A DNA stretch of 64,000 bases from Kordiimonas sp. SCSIO 12610 (GCF_024398015.1 NZ_CP073747.1:3097001-3161000), one strand, 5' to 3'; counted from the first letter of the stretch, positions 10,211 through 21,130 are shown. Notes: a model not told the origin generated them from the letters alone. Numbers and translations: made by a program.

Positions 10211-12220
10211 TTATGTATCTAGGAAGCTTCTAAGTTGGCGTGACCGACTTGGGTGCTTAAGCTTCCTAAGCGCTTTTGCCTCAATCTGGCGAATACGTTC
10301 GCGCGTTACAGAGAATTGCTGACCAACTTCTTCCAACGTGTGGTCTGTATTCATACCAATACCAAATCGCATACGAAGAACCCGTTCTTCACGCGGTGTA
10401 AGCGACGCCAGAACGCGTGTTGTTGTTTCCCGAAGATTAGACTGAATTGCCGCATCAACAGGTAGAATAGCATTCTTATCTTCGATGAAGTCACCAAGAT
10501 GGCTATCTTCCTCGTCACCGATCGGGGTCTCAAGCGAAATTGGCTCTTTGGCGATTTTCATCACCTTACGCACTTTTTCAAGCGGCATAGATAGGCGTTC
10601 CGCCAGCTCTTCCGGCGTTGCTTCGCGGCCAATTTCATGCAGCATCTGACGGCCCGTACGAACAAGCTTGTTAATCGTTTCAATCATATGCACAGGAATA
10701 CGGATTGTGCGCGCCTGATCTGCGATAGAGCGGGTAATCGCTTGTCTGATCCACCATGTTGCATAGGTAGAGAATTTATAACCACGGCGATATTCAAACT
10801 TATCAACCGCCTTCATCAAGCCAATATTACCTTCCTGAATAAGATCCAGGAATTGAAGGCCGCGGTTTGTATATTTTTTTGCAATCGAAATCACAAGACG
10901 AAGGTTTGCCTCCACCATTTCTTTCTTAGCAATACGAGCTTCTTTCTCACCCTTTTGGACGGTGCGAACAATCCGGCGGAATTCAGAGACATGCAGGCCG
11001 ACACGGTTGACGATTTCACCAACCTGATTACGAATATTGTTAACGGCTACGCCTTCATTCTCAACGAATGCGGCCCAACCACGTCCCTTAAGTTTTGATA
11101 CGCGCTCTAGCCAGCCTTCTTCAAGCTCATTACCTTGATATTCAGCCAAAAACGCAACACGGCTAACCTTGTGTGATTCTGCCAGACGTAGCAAGCGGCC
11201 CGAAAGTCCCATCAAACGACGATTAAGGCCGTAAAGTTCATCAACCAATTCTTCGATACGCACATTGTTGAATTTAACCGAGCTGATCAGCTCAATAAGT
11301 TCAGCCTGTAATTTTTTAAAACGACGTTCCTGAACAGCCGAAATGCTATCGCCTTGAAGGGCCGCCGCAACACGAGTGTCCTGAAGTTTCGCGTATTTTT
11401 TATACGTGTTCGTGATCAGGCGGAATTTCTCGATTGTTTCTGGCTTCAAATGCTCTTCCATTGCGGAAAGAGACATAGCCGCCTCTTCATCATCATCTTC
11501 TTCACGTCGCTGCTGGCCCTCGCCTTCTGCAGCTTCACCGTCTTCAGATGTTGTATTCTCAGAATTTTCTTCTGGTTCGTCGTCATCGTTATCGGCTTGC
11601 CCCGCGCTCTCTGCGATCACATCACCAGCATTTTCATTCTCGAGGTCTGCTGTATTCGGTTCTTTACCGAGTGTCGCTTCCAGATCGATAATATCGCGCA
11701 GCAACATATCTTCATTTTCAAGACGCTCCGCCCATTCGGTAATGGCCTTGAAGGTAAGCGGGTTCATACACAGACCTTCGATCATAGTCGCACGGCCAGC
11801 CTCGATACGCTTCGCAATAGCGATTTCGCCTTCGCGGGAAAGAAGCTCAACGGACCCCATTTCACGAAGATACATGCGCACAGGATCATCTGTGCGGTCG
11901 TTGGCTTCTTTTTTATCAGAAGTCTTAAATTCTTCCTGCTCGTCTTCTTCTTTTTCGGCTTCTGCCTCTTCAGGCTCATCGCCTTCGATAACATTAATGC
12001 CCATCTCTGAGAGCATGGCCATGATATCTTCGATTTTCTCAGAAGACATTTCTTCGGTTGGCAAGGTTGCGTTCATTTCATCATAGGAAATGTATCCACG
12101 CTCTTTTGCCTTAGCGATCATTTTTTTGACCGCTGCTTCGGTCGAATCAACAAGCGGGCCAGCGCTAGTTTCGTCGCGGCTCGTGTCTTTTTCTTGTTCT
12201 TGATTCGCTTTAGTCGCCAT
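10211..12220 (-). CDS. rpoD: Primary sigma factor RpoD (sigma-70)
   Basis: A 669-residue housekeeping sigma factor. Region 1.1 is at the N-terminus, followed by [29 protein letters not shown] (region 1.2), a long acidic non-conserved insert rich in Asp and Glu, region 2 ([41 protein letters not shown]), region 3 and region 4 with the helix-turn-helix [28 protein letters not shown] choose ATG 12220 because GGAGAG precedes it; an upstream TTG overlaps that ribosome site. Order yqeY-dnaG-rpoD is the alphaproteobacterial macromolecular-synthesis arrangement; the gap to dnaG is about 50 bp. Confidence 0.98.
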   Translation of the reverse strand: MATKANQEQEKDTSRDETSAGPLVDSTEAAVKKMIAKAKERGYISYDEMNATLPTEEMSSEKIEDIMAMLSEMGINVIEGDEPEEAEAEKEEDEQEEFKTSDKKEANDRTDDPVRMYLREMGSVELLSREGEIAIAKRIEAGRATMIEGLCMNPLTFKAITEWAERLENEDMLLRDIIDLEATLGKEPNTADLENENAGDVIAESAGQADNDDDEPEENSENTTSEDGEAAEGEGQQRREEDDDEEAAMSLSAMEEHLKPETIEKFRLITNTYKKYAKLQDTRVAAALQGDSISAVQERRFKKLQAELIELISSVKFNNVRIEELVDELYGLNRRLMGLSGRLLRLAESHKVSRVAFLAEYQGNELEEGWLERVSKLKGRGWAAFVENEGVAVNNIRNQVGEIVNRVGLHVSEFRRIVRTVQKGEKEARIAKKEMVEANLRLVISIAKKYTNRGLQFLDLIQEGNIGLMKAVDKFEYRRGYKFSTYATWWIRQAITRSIADQARTIRIPVHMIETINKLVRTGRQMLHEIGREATPEELAERLSMPLEKVRKVMKIAKEPISLETPIGDEEDSHLGDFIEDKNAILPVDAAIQSNLRETTTRVLASLTPREERVLRMRFGIGMNTDHTLEEVGQQFSVTRERIRQIEAKALRKLKHPSRSRQLRSFLDT

Positions 12221-12273
12221 TAAATATCTCTCCAATTAGGTCAAAACACCCGATTCGCAAGTTCTATAGCATA

Positions 12274-14169
12274 TTAATTATAGGAAAGTCTGCCTGATTC
12301 GAGCCTATAACCATCTTTATCCGCTTCTTTTTCCTCAAGTTCACGGTAAGCTTGCTGTGCTGCAACAAATCTAGCATGGTTTTCTTCGGTCATATCGCTC
12401 GCATATTCCGTCTCAGCTTGTCGATAAGCCGCCCAACAATCAGTGATATGATGAAAGCGTTTTAAAGTATGCTCAAAGCCTGTTATGGCATCCCCCAGTG
12501 CTGCATCAGGCCACGCAAACCAATCATCTTTCAAACTTTTATTCGCAAGCAATCTGTCCTTTGCGCCACCTATTCCTCTATCGACTAGATAATGCGTGAG
12601 TTTTGTTTCTTCAAGGGTATCATTTTCAGTCATAAATTCCAGAATAGCGCTTTGAATCTTTCCCAAATCGGCAAGACTTAAATCGAGCGTAGCAAAAGCT
12701 TCTTCGTAGCTTACAAGAATTTCAGGATGATTGAGAACAGCCAACACCAGTAACTGTTGCAGGCGATCTGTAACAGGCCCGGTTCCCGTTCCTTTTCCAA
12801 GCGCAGTTTTTCCAAGTAATCCCGTGCTATGAGAGAAAGGCATAGGCTTCCCATAAGCGCCGGTTCGTCGTTGATATGCAGCGTTATTCGATTGCCTCTT
12901 CGATTTGAATTGCTGCCATATGCGATTTCTAAATTCGCTTTGATAGAGCTTCTTGACATTCTCGTCCTGAATTTCCGAGAGGCGACCAAATACTTTTTTC
13001 TCAAATCCTGCCCGTCGTTCGGGCGTATCTGTAACTATCCCCTCGTTTAATTCACGCCAAAGCATATTCACAAGCGGCTCAGCTTCGTCGATTTTACGCT
13101 CGATCGCGCCTTTGCCTTCTCGCTGCACCAGAGTATCTGGATCATCACCGTCCGGCATAAAAACAAACCTTAGTGATTTCCCTGGCCGAAGCATCGGGAG
13201 CGCCCGGTCCATCGCACGCATAGCAGCGCGGCGGCCTGCATTATCGCCGTCAAATGAAAGGATCGGTTCATCACCCATTTGCCAAAGGTGCGCGATCTGC
13301 TCCTCGGTCAAAGCAGTCCCCAAAGGCGCAACCGCATAATTTATTCCAGCCTGAGCGAGCGCGATTACATCCATATAGCCCTCAACAACCATGACCTGAC
13401 CAACATCATAGGACGCTGCACGGGCATTTGCCCAGTTATACAGAGTGGCACCCTTGTGGAACAAAACCGTTTCAGGACTGTTCAAATATTTGGCTTTTGC
13501 ATCCTTTGAAAGCGCACGCCCCCCAAAGGCGATAATCCGCCCTTGCCGGTCACTGATAGGAAACATCAAACGATCCCGAAAACGATCATAACTGTCACGC
13601 CCATCCTCTGGCTTGATGAGCATACCAGTTTCAATTAACTGGTCCTCGTATATACCGCGCCCTTGCATCGCATCTTTTAGGGCACTGCGCGAGTTAGGAG
13701 CAAACCCAAGGCGAAAATCTTTCAGTGTTTTATCGTTAAGCCCACGGCCTTTGATATACTCGAAAGCACCTTTACCAACTTGTCCGTAAAGTTGAGCTTC
13801 ATACCAGCTGGTAACGGCTTCCATCACTTCTGAAAGGCTTGCCCTCGCCTTCTCTCGCTCAACGGCTTCACGGCTGGGCTTGGGTACATCCATTCCAACC
13901 TGACCCGCTAATTGCTCGATTGTTTCCGGGAAGGTCAATCCTTCAGTGTTCATGACAAAATCAATAACACTGCCGTGCTGACCACAACCAAAGCAATGGT
14001 AAAAACCTTTTTGGTCATTCACCGTAAATGAAGGGGTTTTCTCGTTATGAAAGGGGCACAAACCAGTATGTTCACGCCCACGCCGGATAAGCTTAACCTT
14101 TCGCCCCACCACATCAGAAAGGGTGAAGCGATGCTTAAGTTCATCAAGAAATTGCGGACTAAGTGCCAT
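12274..14169 (-). CDS. dnaG: DNA primase
   Basis: A 631-residue primase that lays RNA primers at the replication fork. The CHC2 zinc-binding domain is at the N-terminus (CPFH...CFGC; Cys38, His41, Cys59, Cys62 when counted from ATG 14169). The TOPRIM core has VVEGYMDVIAL and SFDGDNAGRRAA. The C-terminal part should hold the DnaB-interaction domain. Two in-frame ATGs, at 14175 and 14169, are possible; GGA lies 6 bases before the second, which I prefer. Transcribed towards rpoD, probably one operon with the yqeY-like gene upstream. Confidence 0.97.
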   Translation of the reverse strand: MALSPQFLDELKHRFTLSDVVGRKVKLIRRGREHTGLCPFHNEKTPSFTVNDQKGFYHCFGCGQHGSVIDFVMNTEGLTFPETIEQLAGQVGMDVPKPSREAVEREKARASLSEVMEAVTSWYEAQLYGQVGKGAFEYIKGRGLNDKTLKDFRLGFAPNSRSALKDAMQGRGIYEDQLIETGMLIKPEDGRDSYDRFRDRLMFPISDRQGRIIAFGGRALSKDAKAKYLNSPETVLFHKGATLYNWANARAASYDVGQVMVVEGYMDVIALAQAGINYAVAPLGTALTEEQIAHLWQMGDEPILSFDGDNAGRRAAMRAMDRALPMLRPGKSLRFVFMPDGDDPDTLVQREGKGAIERKIDEAEPLVNMLWRELNEGIVTDTPERRAGFEKKVFGRLSEIQDENVKKLYQSEFRNRIWQQFKSKRQSNNAAYQRRTGAYGKPMPFSHSTGLLGKTALGKGTGTGPVTDRLQQLLVLAVLNHPEILVSYEEAFATLDLSLADLGKIQSAILEFMTENDTLEETKLTHYLVDRGIGGAKDRLLANKSLKDDWFAWPDAALGDAITGFEHTLKRFHHITDCWAAYRQAETEYASDMTEENHARFVAAQQAYRELEEKEADKDGYRLESGRLSYN

Positions 14170-14319
14170 GAACATTCCAAACGAAGCACCTCACAGAAAA
14201 GACACGCATGTGAAGCGTCCTGAAAGGTATTAGAACTCTAGTTGTCTACTGTAAAATGGAACAACAAGCATAACAAGAATTACAGAGGCTTCGAAAAAAT
14301 ATGGAGCTTGATCTTGGGT

Positions 14320-14775
14320 TTATGCCAGTAATTCTTTTACTGCCAGACTTGCCTTTGCAAAATCCATTTGCCCCGCATATTTGGCTTTCAAAGCCCCCAT
14401 GCAGCGACCAATATCTTTTAGACCTTCAGCCCCTATTTCACTAACGATCGCTACACAAGCGTTTTTCAGTTCGTCATCAGAAAGCTGACGCGGCAAGAAA
14501 GTTTGAATAATAGAAATTTCTTCGCGCTCTTGTTCCGCCAGTTCACAACGGCCAGCCTCTTCATAAGCCTTGATACTGTCACCACGCTGTTTAACCATTT
14601 TGGATAGAATATCGGTGATAATCGCATCATCATCACGGTCTGCATTATCAAGCGACCGATCTTCGATATCCTTTTCCTTAACGGCAGCCAAAATTAGGCG
14701 AATTGTAGAGAGGCGAGTACGATCTTTTGACTTCATAGCCTCTTTCATTGCGTGTGTTAAATCATCACGTAACAT
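14320..14775 (-). CDS. GatB/YqeY domain protein
   Basis: A 151-residue soluble protein made almost entirely of the YqeY domain also found at the C-terminus of GatB. Typical segments are MLRDDLTHAMKEAMKSKDR..RLSTIRLILAAVKEKDIE at the N-terminus, a central QRGDSIKAYEEAGR and FLPRQLSDDEL, and a C-terminal GRCMGALKAKYAGQMDFA. Proposed roles involve tRNA-dependent amidotransferase function, but the free-standing protein is not well defined. AGGAC precedes the ATG. It is the first gene of the dnaG-rpoD block and divergent from carA, as in many alphaproteobacteria. Confidence 0.92.
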   Translation of the reverse strand: MLRDDLTHAMKEAMKSKDRTRLSTIRLILAAVKEKDIEDRSLDNADRDDDAIITDILSKMVKQRGDSIKAYEEAGRCELAEQEREEISIIQTFLPRQLSDDELKNACVAIVSEIGAEGLKDIGRCMGALKAKYAGQMDFAKASLAVKELLA

Positions 14776-14972
14776 TTATTTTCCCGTCCTTATTAGACCC
14801 ATTTTATCTTTGACCACCAGTATGATTGCTTTTGTCTTCATATCAGTTGCCCACATCAAAGTTCACTTGATGAGTCACAAGCGATAATCATACTCTATGA
14901 ACGTAAATTGAGCAATCGTTTAAATTGATCATAAGTTATTGATTTTAAAGGATTTTATTTTGAAATTTTTTC

Positions 14973-15001
14973 TTGACCTGAAAGACTGTTTTGCCTATTG
15001 T
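14973..15001 (+). promoter_or_regulatory. Probable sigma-70 promoter for carA
   Basis: TTGACC at 14973-14978 and TATTGT at 14996-15001 are separated by 17 bp, giving an expected start of transcription near 15008 and a leader of about 105 nt before carA. Confidence 0.6.
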
Positions 15002-15023
15002 CCCGTCAATTTGGCTACAGGTT

Positions 15024-15044
15024 ATGATACACCTTCAGTATCAT
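15024..15044 (+). promoter_or_regulatory. Hairpin in the carA leader
   Basis: ATGATAC at 15024-15030 and GTATCAT at 15038-15044 form a perfect 7-bp inverted repeat with a 7-nt loop, shortly after the predicted transcription start. It also contains the start codon of a short leader ORF. Could be an operator or an RNA element. Confidence 0.45.
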
Positions 15045-15116
15045 GATATAATACCAAATCCTTATAAATCAGGGACTTACAATATCCCCTTGGCGAACAG
15101 GAAGGCATGCCCATGA
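15024..15116 (+). CDS. Possible 30-codon leader ORF overlapping the carA start
   Basis: An uninterrupted frame from ATG 15024 gives 30 codons beginning MIHLQYHDIIPNPYKSG and stops at TGA 15114-15116. That TGA overlaps the carA ATG at 15113 as ATGA, the usual geometry of translational coupling. A weak AGG lies only 2 bases before the ATG, and the start lies in a hairpin. There are three Pro and three Tyr codons but no run of one amino acid as in classical attenuators. It could be a chance ORF; no homology can be claimed. Confidence 0.3.
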   Translation: MIHLQYHDIIPNPYKSGTYNIPLANRKACP

Positions 15117-16303
15117 CCGACTCCAAACTATCCGCCGATGCCCTTAAGGGGCGGCCATATGATGATATCACTGGTGTTTTGGTGTTATCTGATGGATCAG
15201 TGTTTTGGGGATATGGGTTTGGAGCCAGCGGCGATACAATCGGTGAAATATGTTTCAATACATCGATAACCGGGTATCAGGAAATACTGACCGATCCGTC
15301 TTATGCGGGCCAGATCATCAATTTCACATTTCCTCATATTGGCAACGTAGGCGCAAATATTGAAGACCTGGAAACACAAAACCCTGCCGCACGCGGTCTT
15401 GTCATCCGGGAAGACATCACCGAGCCTGCAAACTATCGATCGTCCGAGCATTTTGCTGAATGGGTAAAAAACAATAAACTAATAGGCATTTCGGGTGTCG
15501 ATACACGTAGCATCACACGCCTTATCAAGGAAAAGGGCGCTCTAACCGGGGTAATTGCCCATAGCCCAACCGGAGAATTCGATGTTGCCGCATTATTTGA
15601 GCAAGCATGCAAATGGCCTGGCCTGAATGGCATGGATCTCGCCAAAGAGGTGACTTGCCAAGAAACCAAAGACTGGGATGAAACACGTTGGTCCATCAAA
15701 GAAGGCTTTGGTAAGCTTGAGGTAGAAAAAGCACACATAGTTGCCGTTGATTACGGTGCAAAAGATAACATTCTTCGTTGCCTATCTGAAACTGGTGCCA
15801 AAGTAACCGTCGTTTCAGCGACAACATCCTTCGATGATATCATGAAACACAATCCCGATGGGTTTTTCCTATCAAACGGCCCCGGTGATCCCGCTGCAAC
15901 CGGTGAATATGCTCTACCTATTATCAAGCAGATGATCGAAACAGGCTTACCTATTTTCGGAATTTGCCTTGGGCATCAATTACTGGCCCTCGCTTTTGGT
16001 GGAAAAACATACAAAATGCATCAAGGGCACCGCGGCGCTAATCATCCGGTACAGGATTTGCGCACAGGCAAAGTGGAAATTACATCCATGAACCACGGGT
16101 TCTCAGTGGACGGTGATAGTCTGCCTGAAAATGTATCGATTAGCCACATATCGCTATTTGATAAAACAGTGTGCGGCATCGAGGTAAAGGACAAACCAAT
16201 TTTCAGTGTGCAGCAACACCCAGAAGCATCCCCTGGACCACAGGATAGCTTTTATTTGTTCGAACAATTCATGGATAATATCCAAAAGCACAAGACTTTA
16301 TAG
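15113..16303 (+). CDS. carA: Carbamoyl-phosphate synthase small (glutaminase) subunit
   Basis: A 396-residue subunit that hydrolyses glutamine and passes ammonia to CarB for arginine and pyrimidine synthesis. The N-terminal CPSase small domain includes GEICFNTSITGYQEILTDPSYAGQI. The C-terminal class I amidotransferase has FGICLGHQLLALAFGG with nucleophile Cys285 and QQHPEASPGPQD with the catalytic His/Glu. ATG 15107 and ATG 15113 are both possible; AAGG 7 bases before 15113 favours that one. Unlike a tight carAB operon, a separate gene lies between carA and carB here. Confidence 0.97.
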   Translation: MTDSKLSADALKGRPYDDITGVLVLSDGSVFWGYGFGASGDTIGEICFNTSITGYQEILTDPSYAGQIINFTFPHIGNVGANIEDLETQNPAARGLVIREDITEPANYRSSEHFAEWVKNNKLIGISGVDTRSITRLIKEKGALTGVIAHSPTGEFDVAALFEQACKWPGLNGMDLAKEVTCQETKDWDETRWSIKEGFGKLEVEKAHIVAVDYGAKDNILRCLSETGAKVTVVSATTSFDDIMKHNPDGFFLSNGPGDPAATGEYALPIIKQMIETGLPIFGICLGHQLLALAFGGKTYKMHQGHRGANHPVQDLRTGKVEITSMNHGFSVDGDSLPENVSISHISLFDKTVCGIEVKDKPIFSVQQHPEASPGPQDSFYLFEQFMDNIQKHKTL

Positions 16304-16308
16304 ACATA

Positions 16309-16331
16309 CAAACAATTGCCGCAATTGTTTG
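16309..16331. repeat. Perfect 10-bp inverted repeat after carA
   Basis: CAAACAATTG at 16309-16318 and CAATTGTTTG at 16322-16331 enclose a 3-bp centre. No T-run follows, so it is not a standard intrinsic terminator. It may stabilise the carA mRNA end or bind a regulator of the next gene. Confidence 0.5.
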
Positions 16332-16432
16332 GCAGCAATACAGCCACCCAGGTACGGGTAAAAGTATGGGGCAGAATATCTGATGCGACCAAAAAGCATC
16401 AAAGGGGCTAAAACCTCTAAAAGGACAGTAAA

Positions 16433-17137
16433 ATGACAGTAAAAACCCTAGCGATGATTTTATTAGGTGCAACAGCAATTTCCACTGTTACCCTATCATC
16501 AGAAGCCCAGTCACGTGAAGACGGTGGTTATTATGTATCTGGCTTTGCAGGCCTTGCCTTCCAGAGCGGTAATACCAACACACCTGTAACAGGTGCTGGT
16601 GGCAATCTTGAACTTGAATATGATACTGGTTACAGCATTGGTGGTTCAGTTGGTTATAAACTTCCGACAAGTAGTTTGTTTTCAGGTTTTCGTCTGGAAC
16701 TAGAAGCATCATACCGTGAAGGCGACGTCGAACCAACCGATGACACAGACCGTGACGGCGATACATCATCATTTGGTGTACTTGCGAACGTACTTTATGA
16801 TTTTGACGCTATTGCCAGCGATTTTTTTGTACCATATATCGGCGTTGGTGCCGGATTGGCGGGCGTTGAATCTGATTTATTTGTCGGCTTTCCTGACACT
16901 TCAGGTGCATTTGTGACGCAACAATTCGGTGGTAGCACCAGGACGCAGTTTGTTTATCAAGGCATCATAGGAGCAACATTCCCACTGAGTGACAGTTTTG
17001 ACCTTTTCATTGATGGGCGATACTACACAGCAGGTGATGTTCAATTCGATCTGGTAGCACCCGATAGCACTGAAACAGCCTTTGATAGCGATTATGATGT
17101 CATTCAGGTCCAGGCTGGTTTCCGGTTCCATTTCTAG
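16433..17137 (+). CDS. Outer-membrane beta-barrel protein
   Basis: A 234-residue exported protein. A signal peptide ends around residue 26 (SSEAQS). The mature part has alternating polar and hydrophobic strands (GGYYVSGFAGLAFQSG, GYSIGGSVGYKL, FRLELEASYREG, VPYIGVGAGLAGVE, TQFVYQGIIGATFPL, FDLFIDGRYYTAG) and ends in the outer-membrane signature QAGFRFHF with terminal Phe. It fits an 8-strand OmpA/OmpX-like or OmpW-like barrel. AAGGA precedes the ATG. It has its own terminator and sits between carA and carB. Precise function unknown. Confidence 0.82.
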   Translation: MTVKTLAMILLGATAISTVTLSSEAQSREDGGYYVSGFAGLAFQSGNTNTPVTGAGGNLELEYDTGYSIGGSVGYKLPTSSLFSGFRLELEASYREGDVEPTDDTDRDGDTSSFGVLANVLYDFDAIASDFFVPYIGVGAGLAGVESDLFVGFPDTSGAFVTQQFGGSTRTQFVYQGIIGATFPLSDSFDLFIDGRYYTAGDVQFDLVAPDSTETAFDSDYDVIQVQAGFRFHF

Positions 17138-17166
17138 TCAGATGGATCAAATGATTTAAAATATAA

Positions 17167-17195
17167 AAGAGGGAAGCAAACACTTCCCTCTTTTT
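17167..17195 (+). terminator. Intrinsic terminator after the barrel gene
   Basis: AAGAGGGAAG at 17167-17176 pairs with CTTCCCTCTT at 17183-17192, with a 6-nt loop and a T-run. It lies only about 40 bp before carB, so carB needs its own promoter or readthrough. Confidence 0.9.
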
Positions 17196-17234
17196 GTAAG
17201 AAGAAAAGCAACCTTTAACTTTAAGAGCAAAAAC

Positions 17235-20200
17235 ATGCCTAAACGTACCGATATAAAAAGTATTCTCATCATTGGTGCCGGACCGATCATCATTGGTCAA
17301 GCTTGCGAATTTGATTATTCAGGGACACAGGCATGTAAGGCGCTTAGGGAAGAAGGCTACAGGGTCATTCTTGTGAACTCTAACCCTGCAACGATTATGA
17401 CGGACCCGGAACTTGCGGACGCAACATATATCGAACCAATCACACCAGAAGTTGTCGAGAAAATCATCGAAAAGGAAAAGCCAGACGCTATCCTGCCAAC
17501 AATGGGCGGTCAAACTGGCCTAAATACCGCCCTTGCACTATCCGCAAACGGTGCCCTTAAGCGCCACGGTGTCCAGCTAATTGGCGCTGACGAGGATGCG
17601 ATCGATAAAGCAGAAGACCGCAGTCGGTTTAACGCCGCGATGGAAAAAATTGGGCTGGATACTTGCCGCGGCAAAACGGCAAACACAATGGATGAAGCCC
17701 TTGAAATTCTAGATTGGTTAGGGCTTCCTGTAATTATTCGTCCTTCATTTACCATGGGCGGCACTGGTGGCGGCATCGCTTATAATAAAGAAGAATTTGT
17801 TGAGATTGTCACAAAAGGACTGGATGCTTCACCTACCACCGAAGTTCTCGTGGAAGAGAGTATTCTTGGCTGGAAAGAATATGAGATGGAAGTTGTCCGC
17901 GACAAAGCAGATAACTGCATCATTGTGTGCTCCATTGAAAATGTTGATCCGATGGGGGTTCACACCGGCGATAGTATCACAGTAGCGCCTGCACTCACGC
18001 TTACTGACAAAGAATATCAAATCATGCGAAACGCATCGATCGCCGTCCTGCGCGAAATCGGTGTTGAAACCGGTGGTTCGAACGTTCAGTTTGCCGTCAA
18101 CCCCAAGGATGGCCGCTTGATTGTTATTGAGATGAACCCAAGGGTCTCACGGTCATCAGCGCTAGCCTCAAAAGCAACAGGCTTCCCAATCGCTAAGGTC
18201 GCTGCAAAGCTTGCTGTTGGATATACATTGGACGAACTTGATAATGATATCACGGGTGTCACACCCGCGTCCTTTGAACCAACGATCGATTATGTGGTTA
18301 CAAAGATACCACGATTTACTTTTGAAAAATTTGGCGGCACCGAAGCAACTTTATCTTCAGCAATGAAATCTGTTGGAGAGGTCATGTCAATCGGCAGATC
18401 ATTCGCAGAAAGCGCACAAAAGGCCATGCGTTCAATGGAAACAGGCCTCACAGGATTTAATGACATTACCTTTGAGGATTATATTCCTGGCTCAGGTGAT
18501 TTTGCCCCCATCCTACGCGAACTCGCTATTGCACGCCCTGACAGGCTATTACGCATAGCCCAAGCGCTAAGAGAGGGTGTAAGCCTAGAGGAAATTAACC
18601 GTGTCTGCCATTATGAACCCTGGTTTGTGCGGCAATTGGAAAGCATCGTTAGCGCAGAAAAAGAGCTAATTGAAAACGGCCTGCCGGATGACGCCCGCGA
18701 GATGCGCAAGCTAAAAATGCTTGGATTTTCTGACGCAAGGATCGCAGAATTAACAGGCACCCAAGAAAATGACATTATGACAAAACGTCATAACCTTGGG
18801 GTTCGACCGAGCTTCAAGCGTATTGATACGTGCGCAGCCGAGTTTGAGGCAAAAACACCCTATATGTATTCGACATACGAAACATTTGCCGCAGGAAGCG
18901 TAGCAGAATGCGAATCCAACCCAACCGACAAAGAAAAAATTATCATATTGGGAGGCGGCCCTAATCGGATTGGCCAAGGTATCGAATTTGATTATTGCTG
19001 CTGTCACGCCTGTTTCTCCCTTTCAGACGCCGGCTATGAAACAATCATGATCAACTGCAATCCTGAGACAGTTTCAACGGATTACGACACTTCAGATCGC
19101 TTGTATTTTGAGCCACTAACCGCTGAAAATGTAATCGAGGTTATTCGCACTGAACAACAGAATGGAACTGTCAAAGGTGTAATCGTTCAATTTGGCGGAC
19201 AAACGCCACTAAAACTCGCACACGCGCTGGAGGCTGCCGGCATTCCTATTTTAGGAACCAGCCCTGATGCGATTGACCTCGCTGAAGACCGTGAACGCTT
19301 CCAAGAACTCGTGCAGAACCTTGGCCTCAAACAGCCTAATAACGGTTTAGCGCGCTCGTTAGAGGAAGCCATTTCTGTAGCTGAAGAAGTCGGATACCCG
19401 GTTCTTATTCGCCCAAGTTATGTTCTTGGCGGCCGCGCAATGGAAATTGTGCATGATGTCGAAGGCTTAAACCGATATATGGATGAGGCTGTTCAGGTAT
19501 CAGGCGATAGCCCTGTCCTTATCGATAGCTTCCTAAAAGACGCGATTGAAGTTGATGTAGATGCCCTCTCAGATGGTACCAACATTCACATTGCAGGCAT
19601 TATGGAACATATTGAAGAAGCAGGCATTCACTCCGGCGACAGTGCATGTTCGCTCCCTCCGTATAGTTTGCCAGTGGGTCTGGTAAATGAAATCAAACGC
19701 CAAGCAAAGGAGCTAGCGAAAGCCCTTAATGTTTGCGGCCTTATGAATGTGCAGTTTGCCGTTAAAGACAACGAAGTTTATCTTATCGAAGTTAACCCAA
19801 GAGCATCCAGAACCGTTCCGTTTGTAGCAAAGGCAATCGGTAGCCCCATAGCCGCACTCGCGGCTCGGGCAATGGCGGGGGAAAGTCTTACCAGCTTTGA
19901 ACTCACAGACCCGATACCAGAGCATGTTGCCGTGAAAGAAGTTGTTATTCCTTGGGCACGCTTCCCTGGCGTAGATGTGCTTCTCGGTCCAGAAATGAAA
20001 TCCACTGGTGAAGTCATGGGCATCGACCGTACGTTCGCTATGGCGTTTTATAAGTCACAGCTTGCCGCAGGTGTGCAACTACCTTACGAAGGGCAAGTGT
20101 TTGTTTCAGTGAAAGATAATGATAAATACGGCCTTGTTCCCATGGTGCAGGACCTCAAAGGCATGGGTTATAGCGTCATCGCAACTGAGGGCACTGCGCA

Positions 20201-20486
20201 ATATTTAAAAGATCATGGACTTGACGTGAACACTGTCTACAAAGTCCAATCAGGCCAGAGACCACACGTATTGGATATCATGAAGAACGGAGAAGTTCAG
20301 TTGATGTTCAATACAACCGAAGGCAAGCAAGCCATTCAGGATAGCTATAGCCTCAGGAACACGGCTCTGACTATGAAACTTCCATACTTTACGACCATGG
20401 CCGCATCGAAAGCAGCAGTGCAAGCGCTTAAGGGATTACATGCTGATGAGCTGGATGTTAAACGCCTTCAGGATTATGTTACATAG
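17235..20486 (+). CDS. carB: Carbamoyl-phosphate synthase large subunit
   Basis: A 1083-residue enzyme that builds carbamoyl phosphate from bicarbonate, ammonia and two ATP. Two homologous ATP-grasp halves are visible: the first begins [22 protein letters not shown] near residue 10 and carries [16 protein letters not shown]; the second begins [20 protein letters not shown] near residue 570 and carries [15 protein letters not shown]. The oligomerisation domain lies between them. The C-terminal MGS-like regulatory domain contains [20 protein letters not shown]. Length is normal for the family. Followed by a strong terminator. Confidence 0.98.
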   Translation: MPKRTDIKSILIIGAGPIIIGQACEFDYSGTQACKALREEGYRVILVNSNPATIMTDPELADATYIEPITPEVVEKIIEKEKPDAILPTMGGQTGLNTALALSANGALKRHGVQLIGADEDAIDKAEDRSRFNAAMEKIGLDTCRGKTANTMDEALEILDWLGLPVIIRPSFTMGGTGGGIAYNKEEFVEIVTKGLDASPTTEVLVEESILGWKEYEMEVVRDKADNCIIVCSIENVDPMGVHTGDSITVAPALTLTDKEYQIMRNASIAVLREIGVETGGSNVQFAVNPKDGRLIVIEMNPRVSRSSALASKATGFPIAKVAAKLAVGYTLDELDNDITGVTPASFEPTIDYVVTKIPRFTFEKFGGTEATLSSAMKSVGEVMSIGRSFAESAQKAMRSMETGLTGFNDITFEDYIPGSGDFAPILRELAIARPDRLLRIAQALREGVSLEEINRVCHYEPWFVRQLESIVSAEKELIENGLPDDAREMRKLKMLGFSDARIAELTGTQENDIMTKRHNLGVRPSFKRIDTCAAEFEAKTPYMYSTYETFAAGSVAECESNPTDKEKIIILGGGPNRIGQGIEFDYCCCHACFSLSDAGYETIMINCNPETVSTDYDTSDRLYFEPLTAENVIEVIRTEQQNGTVKGVIVQFGGQTPLKLAHALEAAGIPILGTSPDAIDLAEDRERFQELVQNLGLKQPNNGLARSLEEAISVAEEVGYPVLIRPSYVLGGRAMEIVHDVEGLNRYMDEAVQVSGDSPVLIDSFLKDAIEVDVDALSDGTNIHIAGIMEHIEEAGIHSGDSACSLPPYSLPVGLVNEIKRQAKELAKALNVCGLMNVQFAVKDNEVYLIEVNPRASRTVPFVAKAIGSPIAALAARAMAGESLTSFELTDPIPEHVAVKEVVIPWARFPGVDVLLGPEMKSTGEVMGIDRTFAMAFYKSQLAAGVQLPYEGQVFVSVKDNDKYGLVPMVQDLKGMGYSVIATEGTAQYLKDHGLDVNTVYKVQSGQRPHVLDIMKNGEVQLMFNTTEGKQAIQDSYSLRNTALTMKLPYFTTMAASKAAVQALKGLHADELDVKRLQDYVT

Positions 20487-20550
20487 CTATCAGTCGCAGC
20501 AAAGTATGTACTCTTGATTTTTGATACATAGTGCGTTATTTGTAGGACTA

Positions 20551-20590
20551 GTGCGCCGGCCCATGCCTATTGGGCCGGCGCACCTTATTT
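20551..20590 (+). terminator. Strong hairpin terminator after carB
   Basis: GTGCGCCGGCCCA at 20551-20563 pairs perfectly with TGGGCCGGCGCAC at 20571-20583 around a 7-nt loop; the tail CTTATTTTG is only partly T-rich. Confidence 0.75.
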
Positions 20591-20656
20591 TGAGAAGCCT
20601 TCTCTTTAACACCATGAGACGGCGCAGTATATTAAAAGATAATATGGACGGGACAC

Positions 20657-21130
20657 ATGAACGAAACAGTGCCCATGCTGCTTGAAGGCTATCAGGCCCT
20701 AGAAGCAGAATTAAAGAATTTGAAAACTGTCGAACGCCCTGCTGTTGTTTTGGCAATCGAAGAAGCTCGTGCCCATGGCGATTTATCAGAGAACGCCGAG
20801 TATCATGCAGCGAAAGAGCAACAAGGACACATTGAGGGCCGTATCCTCGAGCTTGAAGGAAAGATCAGCCGCGCACAGGTTATCGATCCGACAACTTTAT
20901 CAGGGGATAAAGTCGTATTCGGCGCAACTGTTACTTTAATTGATGAGGATGACAATAAAGTTGTCTATCAAATTGTTGGTGCAGATGAAGGCGATGTCAA
21001 AGCTGGCAAGATTTCCTACCAATCCCCTATTGCACGTGCGCTAATCGGCAGAAAAGTTGATGCTGAGATTGAAGTAAAAGCACCAGGCGGCGAACGCTAC
21101 TACGACATCGAAGCGATCGAGTTTATATAA
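20657..21130 (+). CDS. greA: Transcription elongation factor GreA
   Basis: A 157-residue factor that rescues backtracked RNA polymerase by stimulating transcript cleavage. The N-terminal antiparallel coiled coil contains the conserved acidic tip ([18 protein letters not shown], with the Asp/Glu pair). The C-terminal FKBP-like domain contains [47 protein letters not shown] lies before the ATG. A strong terminator follows, and an Lrp-type regulator is convergent, an order common in alphaproteobacteria. Confidence 0.97.
   Translation: MNETVPMLLEGYQALEAELKNLKTVERPAVVLAIEEARAHGDLSENAEYHAAKEQQGHIEGRILELEGKISRAQVIDPTTLSGDKVVFGATVTLIDEDDNKVVYQIVGADEGDVKAGKISYQSPIARALIGRKVDAEIEVKAPGGERYYDIEAIEFI

Noticed and set aside
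11354-12086. Long open frames antisense to the acidic region of rpoD
   Set aside because: Their residue composition (Ser/Phe-rich) simply reflects the reverse complement of Glu/Asp-rich codons; no ribosome site or family resemblance.
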